Source: Albibacillus kandeliae (GTDB lineage Bacteria; Pseudomonadota; Alphaproteobacteria; Rhodobacterales; Rhodobacteraceae). Taken from it: a stretch of DNA of 64,000 nucleotides. The stretch is taken from positions 86,549 to 150,548 of the forward strand of contig NZ_QEHM01000002.1 of NCBI RefSeq assembly GCF_003116585.1, in the 5' to 3' direction. The notes beneath the pieces are model-generated. The model worked only from the letters and a program-made list of their open reading frames with translations. It did no database searches and was not told where the DNA came from. Below, piece by piece: positions 1 to 8,824 of the stretch. Position 1 is the stretch's first letter, and every line of letters starts with the position of its first letter. A program made the position numbers and the translations under genes.

Positions 1-2
1 AT

Positions 3-311
3 GAATTCCCACATTTTTACCCAGACATCTTGCAGACGACCCTTCCGATGCCATTTTTTGCTCTGTACGGCGATACCAAGAGCCGTTTTCTGGCGGCGGT
101 CAATCAATACTCCAAAATGTACAGCGAGGTGGACATACGCTTCGCGGACACCACGCGCGAAAATCTGCAACCTGAGGTACGTCATAGCCTCAACGACCCC
201 GACCTTGAGCCGTTTGACAGTTTTATTGCACGGCTTAATGCGAAAAACTTCAATCACTTCCGCGCCCTCGGGACACTTTTCGACCGTGTTCATGAAACTA
301 TTACGGCCTGA
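3..311 (+). CDS. 3'-end of a cell-surface polysaccharide cluster gene (partial, unknown family)
   Basis: The reading frame is open from the left edge of the window to a TGA at 309-311, so only the C-terminal ~102 residues are visible. No membrane segment or catalytic motif can be named in this tail; it is rich in aromatic and charged residues. It lies 4 bases upstream of the acetyltransferase gene on the same strand, so it is probably an upstream member of the same polysaccharide operon. The alternative in-frame start at 30 (TTG) is not convincing because the frame continues leftward. Function is not assigned. Confidence 0.6.
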   Translation, partial: EFPHFYPDILQTTLPMPFFALYGDTKSRFLAAVNQYSKMYSEVDIRFADTTRENLQPEVRHSLNDPDLEPFDSFIARLNAKNFNHFRALGTLFDRVHETITA

Positions 312-315
312 CAGA

Positions 316-885
316 ATGACTAATGACCAAGGGGTAACCCTTCCTGCCGATCGAGCTTATTTTTCCTTCAAACACAAATTTCTTCGTGCGATTTGGTCCA
401 TGACCTGGCTGATTTTTGCAAGTTGGACCCCTAAGAAGTTAGCTCCATGGAGGTGCTTTCTGTTGCGTTTGTTTGGTGCAACAATTGAAAGGAATTCGGA
501 TGTCCGAGGCTCGGCGCGCGTTTGGTACCCTCCGAACCTACATATGGCCTCTCACTGCATCCTCGCTGACGGGGTGCAATGCTACAACATGGCTCCTATC
601 CGGCTCCATCTGAGCACGATCGTTTCGCAACGCGCGTTCCTCTGCGGCGGCACGCATGATTACACGAAAGGGGATCATCCCTTGGTCACAGGCGCGATTG
701 AAATCGGTCCTCATGCCTGGATCGCGGCTGAAGCCTTTGTCGGGCCGGGAACCATCGTCTCCGAGGGCTGTGTCATTGGCGCGCGTGCGGTCGTGAACGG
801 GCGTCTTGAGCCTTGGAGTGTGTATGCAGGCAATCCGGCCAAGCGGATCAAGGAGCGCTTGATCGAATGGAAAGAGCCTTCTTGA
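316..885 (+). CDS. Putative colanic-acid-type O-acetyltransferase (WcaF-like, left-handed beta-helix)
   Basis: A 189-residue protein that probably transfers an acetyl group from acetyl-CoA to a sugar of the exopolysaccharide repeat in the cytoplasm. A short N-terminal region with a hydrophobic stretch (IWSMTWLIFASW) is followed by hexapeptide-type repeats typical of left-handed beta-helix acyltransferases (segments such as VTGAIEIGPHAWI and GPGTIVSEGCVIGARAVV). The end, YAGNPAKRIKER, is the usual closing motif of the family, and HDY within GGTHDYTKG fits the catalytic histidine region. The ATG at 316 is preferred; the same frame is open further upstream but overlaps the preceding gene. Its stop overlaps the start of the next glycosyltransferase (TGATG), which implies translational coupling. 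Confidence 0.85.
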   Translation: MTNDQGVTLPADRAYFSFKHKFLRAIWSMTWLIFASWTPKKLAPWRCFLLRLFGATIERNSDVRGSARVWYPPNLHMASHCILADGVQCYNMAPIRLHLSTIVSQRAFLCGGTHDYTKGDHPLVTGAIEIGPHAWIAAEAFVGPGTIVSEGCVIGARAVVNGRLEPWSVYAGNPAKRIKERLIEWKEPS

Positions 886-2009
886 TGAGAATACTTCATG
901 TAACACCAACATATTACCCGAATGTTGGAGGGATCGAATCGGTCATCCGCAACATGTGCCGCGAATTGAAGGAACGCGGACACGACGTCGCCGTCGCGCA
1001 TCTTGAAACCGGCCTGACGCAAGGCCAGGACCACGATGAAGAATGTGACATCCCTATCTACCAGATACCGCTCCTTGGGCACCGTCTGCTCGGATTGGCG
1101 CCAGGTCTTCGCAAGATTGCAAAGAATTATGAGATTTTACATGTTCACGATCCGCAACTCATGGCGATTACGGGTTCAGTCCTAATCTATGCTCTCAACT
1201 TGCCCCGCGTCTTAAGCTCCCACGGCTTTTTCGGGCATACGAAAAGTCTTGCGCAGTTCAAGGCGGTGCACCAGAAACTGGCGTTCCCGCGTCTTTTAGA
1301 GTCTTACCATTCGGTGCTTGCGTCCAGTAAAAGCGATTTTGCTCACGCATCCGCCTACGCAGATAACATTGAACTGTTCGAGAATGGCATCAATGTCGCA
1401 GCCTTTGCGCCTCAAGAGCCGCTGACTTGCAAGGACATGCATCGTTGGATTTATTGGGGCCGCATTTCCCGGAACAAACGTCCCGACTTGCTTGTGGATT
1501 TAGTCAAGGCCTGTGCGGATCGGGGCCACAACATCCATCTGACGATTACTGGCCGTCCGTTCGACGACATGCAAAGCGTCTTGGAGACACGTCTGGCAGA
1601 CCTCGACATGCCAGATCACTTCGACCTGCGTCCCCCCATGGATGATGCCGCGCTCAAAGCCGCCATGGCGCCGGCGGGCCTCTTCGCTTCCGCCTCAGAA
1701 TATGAAGGCTTCGGCCTCACGTTTGTCGAGGCAATGGCCGCAGGTCTCGGCATCATTTGCCGAGATGTTGAGCCCATGTCGGAATTCGCCAACAGCTCTG
1801 GCGCCGGGATCGCCGTTGATTTCAAGAATATGGGTCAGGCCGCGGCACAGATCTGCGACTTCCTAGATCAAAACGCCAACACCATAAGCGCGTCAGCGCA
1901 CTCATTCGCGGCCAAATACAATTGGTCCGACAAAATGCGCGATTTGGAACGCTTCTACGAGAACGCGATTTCGGCTCACAACACGCCCTCTTCCGCCAAA
2001 AGAGCATAG
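885..2009 (+). CDS. Glycosyltransferase family 4 (GT-B fold)
   Basis: A 374-residue retaining glycosyltransferase of the exopolysaccharide pathway, acting on the cytoplasmic face of the membrane. The N-terminal acceptor domain begins with ILHVTPTYYPNVGGIE, the glycine-rich opening of family 4. The C-terminal nucleotide-sugar domain has the EX7E signature in SEYEGFGLTFVEAMAAG. The ATG at 885 overlaps the stop codon of the acetyltransferase gene, which supports this start over the open frame further upstream. The 3' end overlaps by 34 bases the end of the convergent GT2 gene (1976-2860), which is unusual. Donor and acceptor sugars cannot be read from sequence. Confidence 0.88.
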   Translation: MRILHVTPTYYPNVGGIESVIRNMCRELKERGHDVAVAHLETGLTQGQDHDEECDIPIYQIPLLGHRLLGLAPGLRKIAKNYEILHVHDPQLMAITGSVLIYALNLPRVLSSHGFFGHTKSLAQFKAVHQKLAFPRLLESYHSVLASSKSDFAHASAYADNIELFENGINVAAFAPQEPLTCKDMHRWIYWGRISRNKRPDLLVDLVKACADRGHNIHLTITGRPFDDMQSVLETRLADLDMPDHFDLRPPMDDAALKAAMAPAGLFASASEYEGFGLTFVEAMAAGLGIICRDVEPMSEFANSSGAGIAVDFKNMGQAAAQICDFLDQNANTISASAHSFAAKYNWSDKMRDLERFYENAISAHNTPSSAKRA

Positions 2010-2860
2010 GGCGTTATCCCCCGATCTGCGGCGCGTTTTTCCAATTCGAACAGCTTCGCTTCGACGAGGGTCCGATACCAGTAGGCCTGAAGGAAATGAA
2101 AGAAAAACCCCTCTTTCCCGTCCAGGAAACCGCGCCCGAAAATATAGCGATAGACAAAGTACAGACTCGCCCGAAGCGTTGAGGGAATGCGGGTGTAAAC
2201 CTTTTCCTTGAGCCAGCGTTTGCGCGCGGCCTGACCGGAGAGTTTTGCCTCCGATTTCCGCTTGCCCTCCTCGGCTTCGATCCGAGATATCGCCTCAAGC
2301 GCGGCATATCCGTTATGTTTCTCCACCCACCAACTCAAAGAGTTGAGGTTTTCATCGACAAGATCGCCACCTTCAAGCACCTCGGTATGCGGGTCCTTGA
2401 GGACAACATGCTCATCCATGCGCCTCTGCTCCATGCGCGCCTGACCGGTCCGCCACAGGCGCAGGATTTTCAGAGGGTAGAAAAAACCATGCGTAATCGG
2501 CCGCCCCAGAAAGACAATCTTGCGACGCAGGTAATAGCCGTTGAAGGCTTCATCCGCCCAATCACCTAGCAGACGCGCCCGCAATCCCTGATCCAAATAC
2601 TCGTCCGCGTCAATCCTCAGCGTCCAGTCTGACGTGACACCGATCGTGTCGAGCCCCCACTGGAACTGTGCGGCATGACCGGGCCAAGAGTTCTGAAACA
2701 CCTCGGCCCCAAGGCTTTCGGCAACCTCCACGGTACGATCCGTCGAGAAGCTGTCGATCACACAAATGCGCTCCACAACACCGTCCAGAGACCGGATACA
2801 GCGTTCTACATGTTGCTCTTCGTTGTAAGTGAGGATGATGGCGGTGATGGTATGTGTCAT
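1976..2860 (-). CDS. Glycosyltransferase family 2 (WaaE/KdtX-like)
   Basis: A 294-residue GT-A-fold transferase. Near the N-terminus is the family-2 opening AIILTYNEEQHVERCIRSL, followed by the metal/nucleotide-binding RIDADEYL motif around residues 80-87. The middle part (WVEKHNGYAALEA) resembles lipopolysaccharide-core WaaE/KdtX-type enzymes, although the gene sits in an exopolysaccharide operon. It is the last gene of the seven-gene minus-strand operon and overlaps the preceding gene by 4 bases. Its 3' end runs 34 bases into the convergent plus-strand glycosyltransferase, so the two stop regions interleave. Confidence 0.87.
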   Translation of the reverse strand: MTHTITAIILTYNEEQHVERCIRSLDGVVERICVIDSFSTDRTVEVAESLGAEVFQNSWPGHAAQFQWGLDTIGVTSDWTLRIDADEYLDQGLRARLLGDWADEAFNGYYLRRKIVFLGRPITHGFFYPLKILRLWRTGQARMEQRRMDEHVVLKDPHTEVLEGGDLVDENLNSLSWWVEKHNGYAALEAISRIEAEEGKRKSEAKLSGQAARKRWLKEKVYTRIPSTLRASLYFVYRYIFGRGFLDGKEGFFFHFLQAYWYRTLVEAKLFELEKRAADRGITPYALLAEEGVL

Positions 2861-3861
2861 TCAAACACACAGCCAGAAGGAAGCTTTGCCGGTTGCCCTG
2901 GAGGATCGGATCGAAACTTTTTTGCCATCGCAAAGCCCATGAGAAGCCCGGACCAGCCGCCCAGGAGCATTCCAGGAAGCACTGTTGGACGTTTGGCCAG
3001 ACTATGTGCTATGAAATAGAGCCCTGGACAATAGCGTTTCCCAACAACGATCATGAAAATGATATAACGCAGCTTTAGTCTCCACGAAGAGTGAGCCATG
3101 AGAAGTGCCGTATTGTTGAATGCATCTTGCTGACAGCGGCGTCTACTCCAAATGTTTCGATCGATATCAGAGCGCGATGCTGGGAAGTGATCAATGATCG
3201 CGTTAGGGTCTAAGATGAGTTTCCACCCCGCATTGCGCAGCATCAAACAAAACCAAGCTTCATTGCCAACCTGTGCACCCACCCCCTTCAATCTTGGATC
3301 GAGGCGCAAAGAATGAATTGCAACCCTGCGCAATGACCAATCACAACCCTTAAGAACATCAACCGCACGCGCCTCACCTTCGACGAGATGATGGTTACCA
3401 ATAATATTTCCCCAGTAGTCGCGAACACCGGCAATTGTAACATCGGATGCTTGCATGATCCCCTGGTCGCCATGCACAACATCGCGACCACCAACACCCG
3501 CTACACAGGGGTCTTCGTAATGGCTAAGGACACGTTCTAGCCAATCCGTCCTTGGGAGCGCATCGTCGTCGAAAATCGCAATAATATCTCCTTTAGCGAT
3601 CTCGATAGCTGTATTCAACGCTTCTATGACACCAGGTTTTTCAAGCGACGTAAGGATCCATTTAGGGTGCGCATCTACTGCATCATTCAACCAAGCAGCC
3701 GTTTCAGGATCAGGTTCCGGACGAAATGTTATGATGATCTCCAGAACTGGGGAGGACATATCCTCAACAGCTTCTAAACATTTCTTCAAGATATCAAGTC
3801 GCTTATAGGTGGGGATAACCACTGAAACAGACAGAGCAGATGGCTCAAAAACATCATCCAT
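2857..3861 (-). CDS. Glycosyltransferase family 2
   Basis: A 334-residue GT-A-fold glycosyltransferase. Around residues 12-30 is SVVIPTYKRLDILKKCLEA, and the DXD-type triad is in IAIFDDDALPRTDWLE. A downstream region (GNEAWFCLMLRNAGW) matches the acceptor-side ED/NE motif region seen in rhamnosyl- and galactofuranosyl-type GT2 enzymes. The C-terminal ~60 residues contain hydrophobic segments (YIIFMIVVGK and LLGGWSGLLMGFAMA) that may attach it to the inner membrane. It is separated from the flippase gene by 7 bases and overlaps the next GT2 gene by 4, so it belongs to the operon. The sugar transferred is unknown. Confidence 0.87.
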   Translation of the reverse strand: MDDVFEPSALSVSVVIPTYKRLDILKKCLEAVEDMSSPVLEIIITFRPEPDPETAAWLNDAVDAHPKWILTSLEKPGVIEALNTAIEIAKGDIIAIFDDDALPRTDWLERVLSHYEDPCVAGVGGRDVVHGDQGIMQASDVTIAGVRDYWGNIIGNHHLVEGEARAVDVLKGCDWSLRRVAIHSLRLDPRLKGVGAQVGNEAWFCLMLRNAGWKLILDPNAIIDHFPASRSDIDRNIWSRRRCQQDAFNNTALLMAHSSWRLKLRYIIFMIVVGKRYCPGLYFIAHSLAKRPTVLPGMLLGGWSGLLMGFAMAKKFRSDPPGQPAKLPSGCVFE

Positions 3862-3868
3862 TTGGCAT

Positions 3869-5122
3869 TCATCTCAATCTTGCATGGGAAAAATCGACCA
3901 AGGCAGCAACTGACAGAGCCAGAGGAAAACCTGCTTGAAGCAACATTGCGCCGCTCAATTGTGACAAATCGATCCAAAATGGAGCGACGGCGCACCAAAT
4001 GAGACCCAATGGTATTTGTAACCAGCTAAACCGAACCCAGCCTTTATTCGCGACCAGGCTCCAGAGCGTACTCGATGCTCTGGTGAAAGTGACCAGCAAA
4101 GCCATCATCGCGATTTCTTTCGTCAGATGAGCGTAATTGTCACCCACCAGCCATAACAAGGCTTCTGGAAGCACGAGCGACATAACGAAAAGGCCCAAGC
4201 CGGGGAGGCTGATCAAAGCCACCATAAGCAGCAAAATACGGCCAAGCCGCTCATTTGCGCGTGCAAAGACAGGCACAAAAAAAGCAAAGGTAAAGGATTC
4301 GAGCGGCGACAAAAACTGTGCGATCCGGCTGAGCGCCCCATAGCTTGCGACTTCATTCACCGATGCAAATGTCGAAATCACGAAAAGGACGATCTGCGCC
4401 TGAAATACGTAATATATTTCAACTGGAAACTGGCGGTAGACTGAGGTGCGTATCTCCAAGGCGTCAACGTCTTTTATGGTTGCGCTGCGATAACTTACGA
4501 GTTTTCGAACCCAGTTCAGTATCGGCCTGATACGAAGGAAAGATACGAGTACCGCGATGGCAATCGCTGCTTCAACGGACAAAATGTCCCCCAAGTACAG
4601 CAAGACAATGACCCCCAGTCTGAATGCAGATAAGGCCGTATCAAGAAGTTGAACACGCGATGTCTGATGCGCGAAAAAAAGGATCTGATCGACGAGGCGC
4701 GTCTGCATTTCTGCCCACCAGAGCAAGACCAAAAGCGCACATAATACGATGATAGTACTCCCGCCCGCCCCGTTTTCGCGCAGCAACCATGCTGTGCCAA
4801 GGACGATCGGGGGTAAGACCAAGGCTGATATGATCAAACGCGCGCGCAAAACCGCTTTGATCGCCTCGGCCGCTCGGATTTTATCCGGCCACACACGACC
4901 CAGGATGGCTGTATAGCCCAGATGCGCGCCCCCTTTCGTGAGCACGTTCATCGCCCCGATCAAGGTCAGCATGACAGTGTAGAGGGCATAGTCCGGTACG
5001 GAAAGCCAACGCGCCAGCAGCAATCCTGAGATTGCCGCGACCAGATTCGACAAAGTGCTGCCTGTCAGAAAGACAAATGCCCGAGAACCATGCCTGCGAA
5101 ATGCTGTCGAAATCGATGTCAC
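3869..5122 (-). CDS. Wzx-like polysaccharide flippase
   Basis: A 417-residue integral membrane protein with roughly twelve predicted transmembrane helices separated by short, Arg/Lys-rich loops, the layout of the polysaccharide transporter/MATE-related Wzx family. The opening FLTGSTLSNLVAAISGLLLARW resembles the first helix of O-antigen flippases. It would move the undecaprenyl-linked repeat unit across the inner membrane. It overlaps the upstream GT4 gene by 4 bases and is followed after 7 bases by a GT2 gene. The presence of a Wzy-like polymerase two genes upstream supports a Wzx/Wzy-dependent assembly pathway. Confidence 0.85.
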   Translation of the reverse strand: MTSISTAFRRHGSRAFVFLTGSTLSNLVAAISGLLLARWLSVPDYALYTVMLTLIGAMNVLTKGGAHLGYTAILGRVWPDKIRAAEAIKAVLRARLIISALVLPPIVLGTAWLLRENGAGGSTIIVLCALLVLLWWAEMQTRLVDQILFFAHQTSRVQLLDTALSAFRLGVIVLLYLGDILSVEAAIAIAVLVSFLRIRPILNWVRKLVSYRSATIKDVDALEIRTSVYRQFPVEIYYVFQAQIVLFVISTFASVNEVASYGALSRIAQFLSPLESFTFAFFVPVFARANERLGRILLLMVALISLPGLGLFVMSLVLPEALLWLVGDNYAHLTKEIAMMALLVTFTRASSTLWSLVANKGWVRFSWLQIPLGLIWCAVAPFWIDLSQLSGAMLLQAGFPLALSVAALVDFSHARLR

Positions 5123-6285
5123 GAGAGCCTCTGGGCAAGGGTGGTTTTATAGACATTAAACATTTTATTGCCGTAATCTTCCCAGCCCCCAAGCGTCTGG
5201 ACGGTGTTTAAAGCTTCTTGAGACATTGTTTCCCGCAAAGCAGGGTCCTGCGCTAGAAGCTGTAGTTTTTCAGAAATCAAATCGGGACGACGGATTGGGA
5301 CAACATATCCATTTTGCCCATCGCAAATTATGTCGGCTGCTCCGGCATTCTCAGACACGATGGCAGGGCATCCACAAGCCATCGCTTCGGGCACAACCAT
5401 GCCAAACCCATCTTCGATGCTTGGCAAGACAAGGACGTGGCTTTCGCTCATGACCCTCTTAAGCTTCCAGTGGTCCACATGTCCGACCAACTCAATATCG
5501 GGCTGGTTTAGCTTCTCGCCCAGAAGGAGTTTGGCCTCCTCCGTCACACTCCCCACAATCCGAAGCCGTTTTCCTGCGACAGGCATGGCACGAAAGCCGT
5601 CGAGCAAATCCTGGGCACCTTTACGTATGGACAATCCTCCAACAAACAACACATCAAAACCCGACGCATCGGGTTGGCCTTCCGGACGGAACTTGTCCAA
5701 ATTCACGCCGTAAGGCACGACGACAAGCTTTTGCTCCTCGACCCCCTCCTCCAGAAAAGATCTTTTGGCAATCTGAGAGGGCAAGACGATAAAATCGGCT
5801 TCGGCATATTCTGCAATCTCTCTCTCATATGTCTTCGGGCGTTTTTGCGCAGGAAGACCAAATCGTGCGCGCTCCTCGTTGATTGTCCGTTCTCGCCATG
5901 CCATATGAGTACATCCCCGGTCACAGATATAGACCATGCCTCGATTCTGCGCGGCAGCACCGGATATGAGACCAACCGCTTCGTGTCCAACATAGATGTC
6001 AGCTTCAGGTAATGTTAACGCAACATAGCGATCTAATGTCAGGACCGAGACTAAATGAAGCCAGTCCACAACTGATGACGGCAACGGAAACGGCAAGTGG
6101 CGCGCGCCCATTAAGAGAGGGCGCACCCAGGGAAATGTTCGCACCTTTTCACGCGAAACACCCTCTCGGGAAAGATGACGCCAGGGAAAACCGCTGTAGA
6201 CGCGCTCCAGAACACCTTGTTTCTCCAGCTCGCTAGCAAGCGGAAAGATGTGAAATCGCCCGACCGTTGACAGGATGACTTTCAT
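5119..6285 (-). CDS. Glycosyltransferase family 4
   Basis: A 388-residue GT-B-fold transferase beginning MKVILSTVGRFHIFPLASEL. An in-frame GTG two codons upstream (6291) would overlap the polymerase stop codon and is an alternative start. The C-terminal donor-binding half has the EX7E motif in SIEDGFGMVVPEAMACG, followed by a typical ENAGAADII segment. A CDRGCTHMAW region in the N-terminal half is reminiscent of bacterial relatives annotated as trehalose/mannosyl-type transferases, but the sugar cannot be inferred. It lies between the Wzy-like and Wzx-like genes in the minus-strand operon. Confidence 0.86.
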   Translation of the reverse strand: MKVILSTVGRFHIFPLASELEKQGVLERVYSGFPWRHLSREGVSREKVRTFPWVRPLLMGARHLPFPLPSSVVDWLHLVSVLTLDRYVALTLPEADIYVGHEAVGLISGAAAQNRGMVYICDRGCTHMAWRERTINEERARFGLPAQKRPKTYEREIAEYAEADFIVLPSQIAKRSFLEEGVEEQKLVVVPYGVNLDKFRPEGQPDASGFDVLFVGGLSIRKGAQDLLDGFRAMPVAGKRLRIVGSVTEEAKLLLGEKLNQPDIELVGHVDHWKLKRVMSESHVLVLPSIEDGFGMVVPEAMACGCPAIVSENAGAADIICDGQNGYVVPIRRPDLISEKLQLLAQDPALRETMSQEALNTVQTLGGWEDYGNKMFNVYKTTLAQRLS

Positions 6286-6290
6286 GCGCA

Positions 6291-7637
6291 CTAACTCTCA
6301 TTAATCTCGAGACGAGCGTCCGGTTTCGTCATCGCCAACAACAATCCCACAGCTAACCAACACAGTCCAAGCATGGAATTTTGCATCGTGATCTGTGCAG
6401 TTGCCAGCATGGGGCCGACGCACCCCCATAAGATTACAGCAGATCCATCTCCATATCGCTTGTTAAAATTGATAGCACGGTACAACAACCAAAGGACTAG
6501 CCAACTACGCAGCGCCAAAAGGGGGAATCCAAAAATCGGCCCAAATTCATTAATAATTCGCTCCCACTCATACTCGCCCATTGCAAAACTTTCATTCGAT
6601 CCTGTTAGACCACGTGTGGCATTTATGCCCGCACCTACACCATATCCGAAAAGTGGCGCTGTTTCAGCGGCTTCAAAACCCGCAGTTAACATTCTGAATG
6701 CGCGCCTTGCTGTTGAGCCTTCAATCTGTGTAGCCGTTTCTTGCCTGTAGCTCATGCTTTCATAGGCCTTCGGGAAAATAACAACAAAAGTCACGAGAAA
6801 ACACACAGTGAAAATCACAACACGCATTAAACGTTTTGCGCCCAAATCAAGGCGACCGGAGGTGAAACCTGCAAGAATGTAAGCACAGAGCGCGAGAAAC
6901 AAATAGGCAAAAAAGGTTCGCCCACCACTGAGAGCACCCATGGTCAGTACAGAAATGCCGCTTATTACCATCGTGATCGCCCCGAATTTGAAACGATTAC
7001 GTTGATCGAACGCGATTAGCCAAATTGCGATCATCATTCCAGCAAAAGCATTCTGCCCAAGAACAAAAGTGAAAGGACCATAAGGGCGAATAACATCTTT
7101 CGCCACCGTAAAACGTCCCACAACGTCATCTGAAATACCCTTGTTGATGGGGCTAGCAACAGGCGAAGAGAACTGAAAGAATACAAGAATCGCGACGGGC
7201 GCCGAAATCCAAAGTAAAAATACAACAACGCGGCGCAATTGATCTCTATTCAACACATCCCACATGATGAATGCCAGCGGGACATACAGGCAAAAAAATC
7301 GAAATCCCATTAAAGGAACCAGGACTGGATATTGCAGGAAGATATTCTGAGCAAAAGATAAAACCGCGACAGCATAACAGTACAGTAAATATGTGTCAAA
7401 CCAAAGACGGTTAACCCGAAAGTACCTCAAGTAGCACCAATAGATTAAAAACAAAAAAGGCTCACGGATGAAGAACAATGGCTTCTGAATTGGCGTTAAA
7501 ATCCATTTCCGAAGAACCCCCTCCATCAGAAGTGAAGCGACAAACAAAATAACGAGAGTTCCGATCGTTCGATATCGCCTCGGGGATCTCTTACCAGAAT
7601 TACGAATTACGCTACCAGAAGCAATCACAGTATTCAT
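6291..7637 (-). CDS. Wzy-like O-antigen/exopolysaccharide polymerase
   Basis: A 448-residue, very hydrophobic protein with about eleven to twelve predicted membrane helices and one large periplasmic loop toward the C-terminal half (the region with GYGVGAGINATRG), the usual Wzy/ligase architecture. It would join lipid-linked repeat units on the periplasmic side. Polymerases of this family are poorly conserved, so the call rests on topology, the O-antigen-ligase-like loop and position between glycosyltransferase and flippase genes. The ATG at 7637 overlaps the end of the upstream GT4 gene by 4 bases. This stretch is clearly more A+T-rich than the chromosomal genes right of 17 kb. Confidence 0.8.
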   Translation of the reverse strand: MNTVIASGSVIRNSGKRSPRRYRTIGTLVILFVASLLMEGVLRKWILTPIQKPLFFIREPFLFLIYWCYLRYFRVNRLWFDTYLLYCYAVAVLSFAQNIFLQYPVLVPLMGFRFFCLYVPLAFIMWDVLNRDQLRRVVVFLLWISAPVAILVFFQFSSPVASPINKGISDDVVGRFTVAKDVIRPYGPFTFVLGQNAFAGMMIAIWLIAFDQRNRFKFGAITMVISGISVLTMGALSGGRTFFAYLFLALCAYILAGFTSGRLDLGAKRLMRVVIFTVCFLVTFVVIFPKAYESMSYRQETATQIEGSTARRAFRMLTAGFEAAETAPLFGYGVGAGINATRGLTGSNESFAMGEYEWERIINEFGPIFGFPLLALRSWLVLWLLYRAINFNKRYGDGSAVILWGCVGPMLATAQITMQNSMLGLCWLAVGLLLAMTKPDARLEINES

Positions 7638-8824
7638 TTTAAAGTTTTCACTTCTGATGTCGCGACAGCTTCACGCAGTATATCTGTCAAATCTTGTGAC
7701 GCTGCAGAAATTGTAAAATGACGATCATAACACGGACGTGCTTCCTGTCGCATTTGGTCTTGTTCTTCTTTTCCCAGCGCCTTCCAGCGAACCAAAAGCC
7801 GAGTAATACCTTCTAGAGTATCTGGTTCTGCCAGACCGGCTCCTGCATTTACAATTTCACGCCAAATATTCACTTTATCTGTTGTTAACACAGGTACATT
7901 ACAAGCAAGCGCCTCCGCCACGACCTGTCCAAAGTTTTCTTGATGCGAAGGCAAAATAAATACCTCAGAGGCTCGAAAGGCCCCAAATTTAGCTTTTCCG
8001 CTTATCATTCCCGGCCAATGGATGCGATCAGCGACACCTAAACTTTCGGCCTTCTTAGATAACTTGGGCTTCATATCCAAAGCGTCCGGTCCGGCAATTA
8101 CCAAATCAGGAAAATCGCTCGGCGTTTCCATGCCTTTGATAATTGACCCGTATGCCTCGATCAACAAATCGACGCCCTTCTTGGGATGTATCCTACTCAG
8201 GAATAGTATGTATGATCTATCCCCAATACCGGGGTAGACATCCTGAAACGCGGCACGATTAGCCTCCTTCACGGAAGGCGGGTTGCTGACACCATAGGCA
8301 ACAACACGGCTGTCATATTTAAATCCCCAGAACACACGTCGTGAGAGCTTTTCTTCTTCAGCGCTCGTAAAAAGTACTGAATGGGCGTCACGTAGAGCAC
8401 GCCCCTGAACAGCCCACGCCATCTGTTTTAGGATATGCTTAACCGGATACTTCTTACGAAACCAAGGATCAAGCATACCATGAGTATAAACAACATAGGG
8501 AAGTTTCGCTTCGCGCAAACCCTGCCATCCTCTAATGGAAGCATGATTCCAGAGGCCGTGAAGCACAGCCGCATCGTAAAACTTACCGTTTTCTGCAATC
8601 CATGATGAAAGCTTCGTATGTCGACCATATTTCTTATGAATTGGCCCTAGAGCATGGACCTTGAAAGGAAAATCACTTAACCACGGCGAATCTGGGAGGT
8701 CGTGACACACGATTTCTGTCGTGTGGCCTCCGACCTCCTTCATTTCATGTGCTGTGTTTAGGATACCAGCGATGGGCCCACCGTCTTGAGGGTTTACAGA
8801 GGGAATAATTCGCAGAATTTTCAT
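7634..8824 (-). CDS. Glycosyltransferase family 4
   Basis: A 396-residue GT-B transferase. The N-terminal domain shows INPQDGGPIAGIL-type glycine-rich sequence and a YTHGMLDPWFRKKYP segment common in EPS glycosyltransferases related to WcaI/PslI-type enzymes. The C-terminal EX7E motif is in HQENFGQVVAEALACN. It overlaps both neighbours by 4 bases (ATGA junctions) and is the second gene of the minus-strand operon. Donor sugar unknown. Confidence 0.87.
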   Translation of the reverse strand: MKILRIIPSVNPQDGGPIAGILNTAHEMKEVGGHTTEIVCHDLPDSPWLSDFPFKVHALGPIHKKYGRHTKLSSWIAENGKFYDAAVLHGLWNHASIRGWQGLREAKLPYVVYTHGMLDPWFRKKYPVKHILKQMAWAVQGRALRDAHSVLFTSAEEEKLSRRVFWGFKYDSRVVAYGVSNPPSVKEANRAAFQDVYPGIGDRSYILFLSRIHPKKGVDLLIEAYGSIIKGMETPSDFPDLVIAGPDALDMKPKLSKKAESLGVADRIHWPGMISGKAKFGAFRASEVFILPSHQENFGQVVAEALACNVPVLTTDKVNIWREIVNAGAGLAEPDTLEGITRLLVRWKALGKEEQDQMRQEARPCYDRHFTISAASQDLTDILREAVATSEVKTLK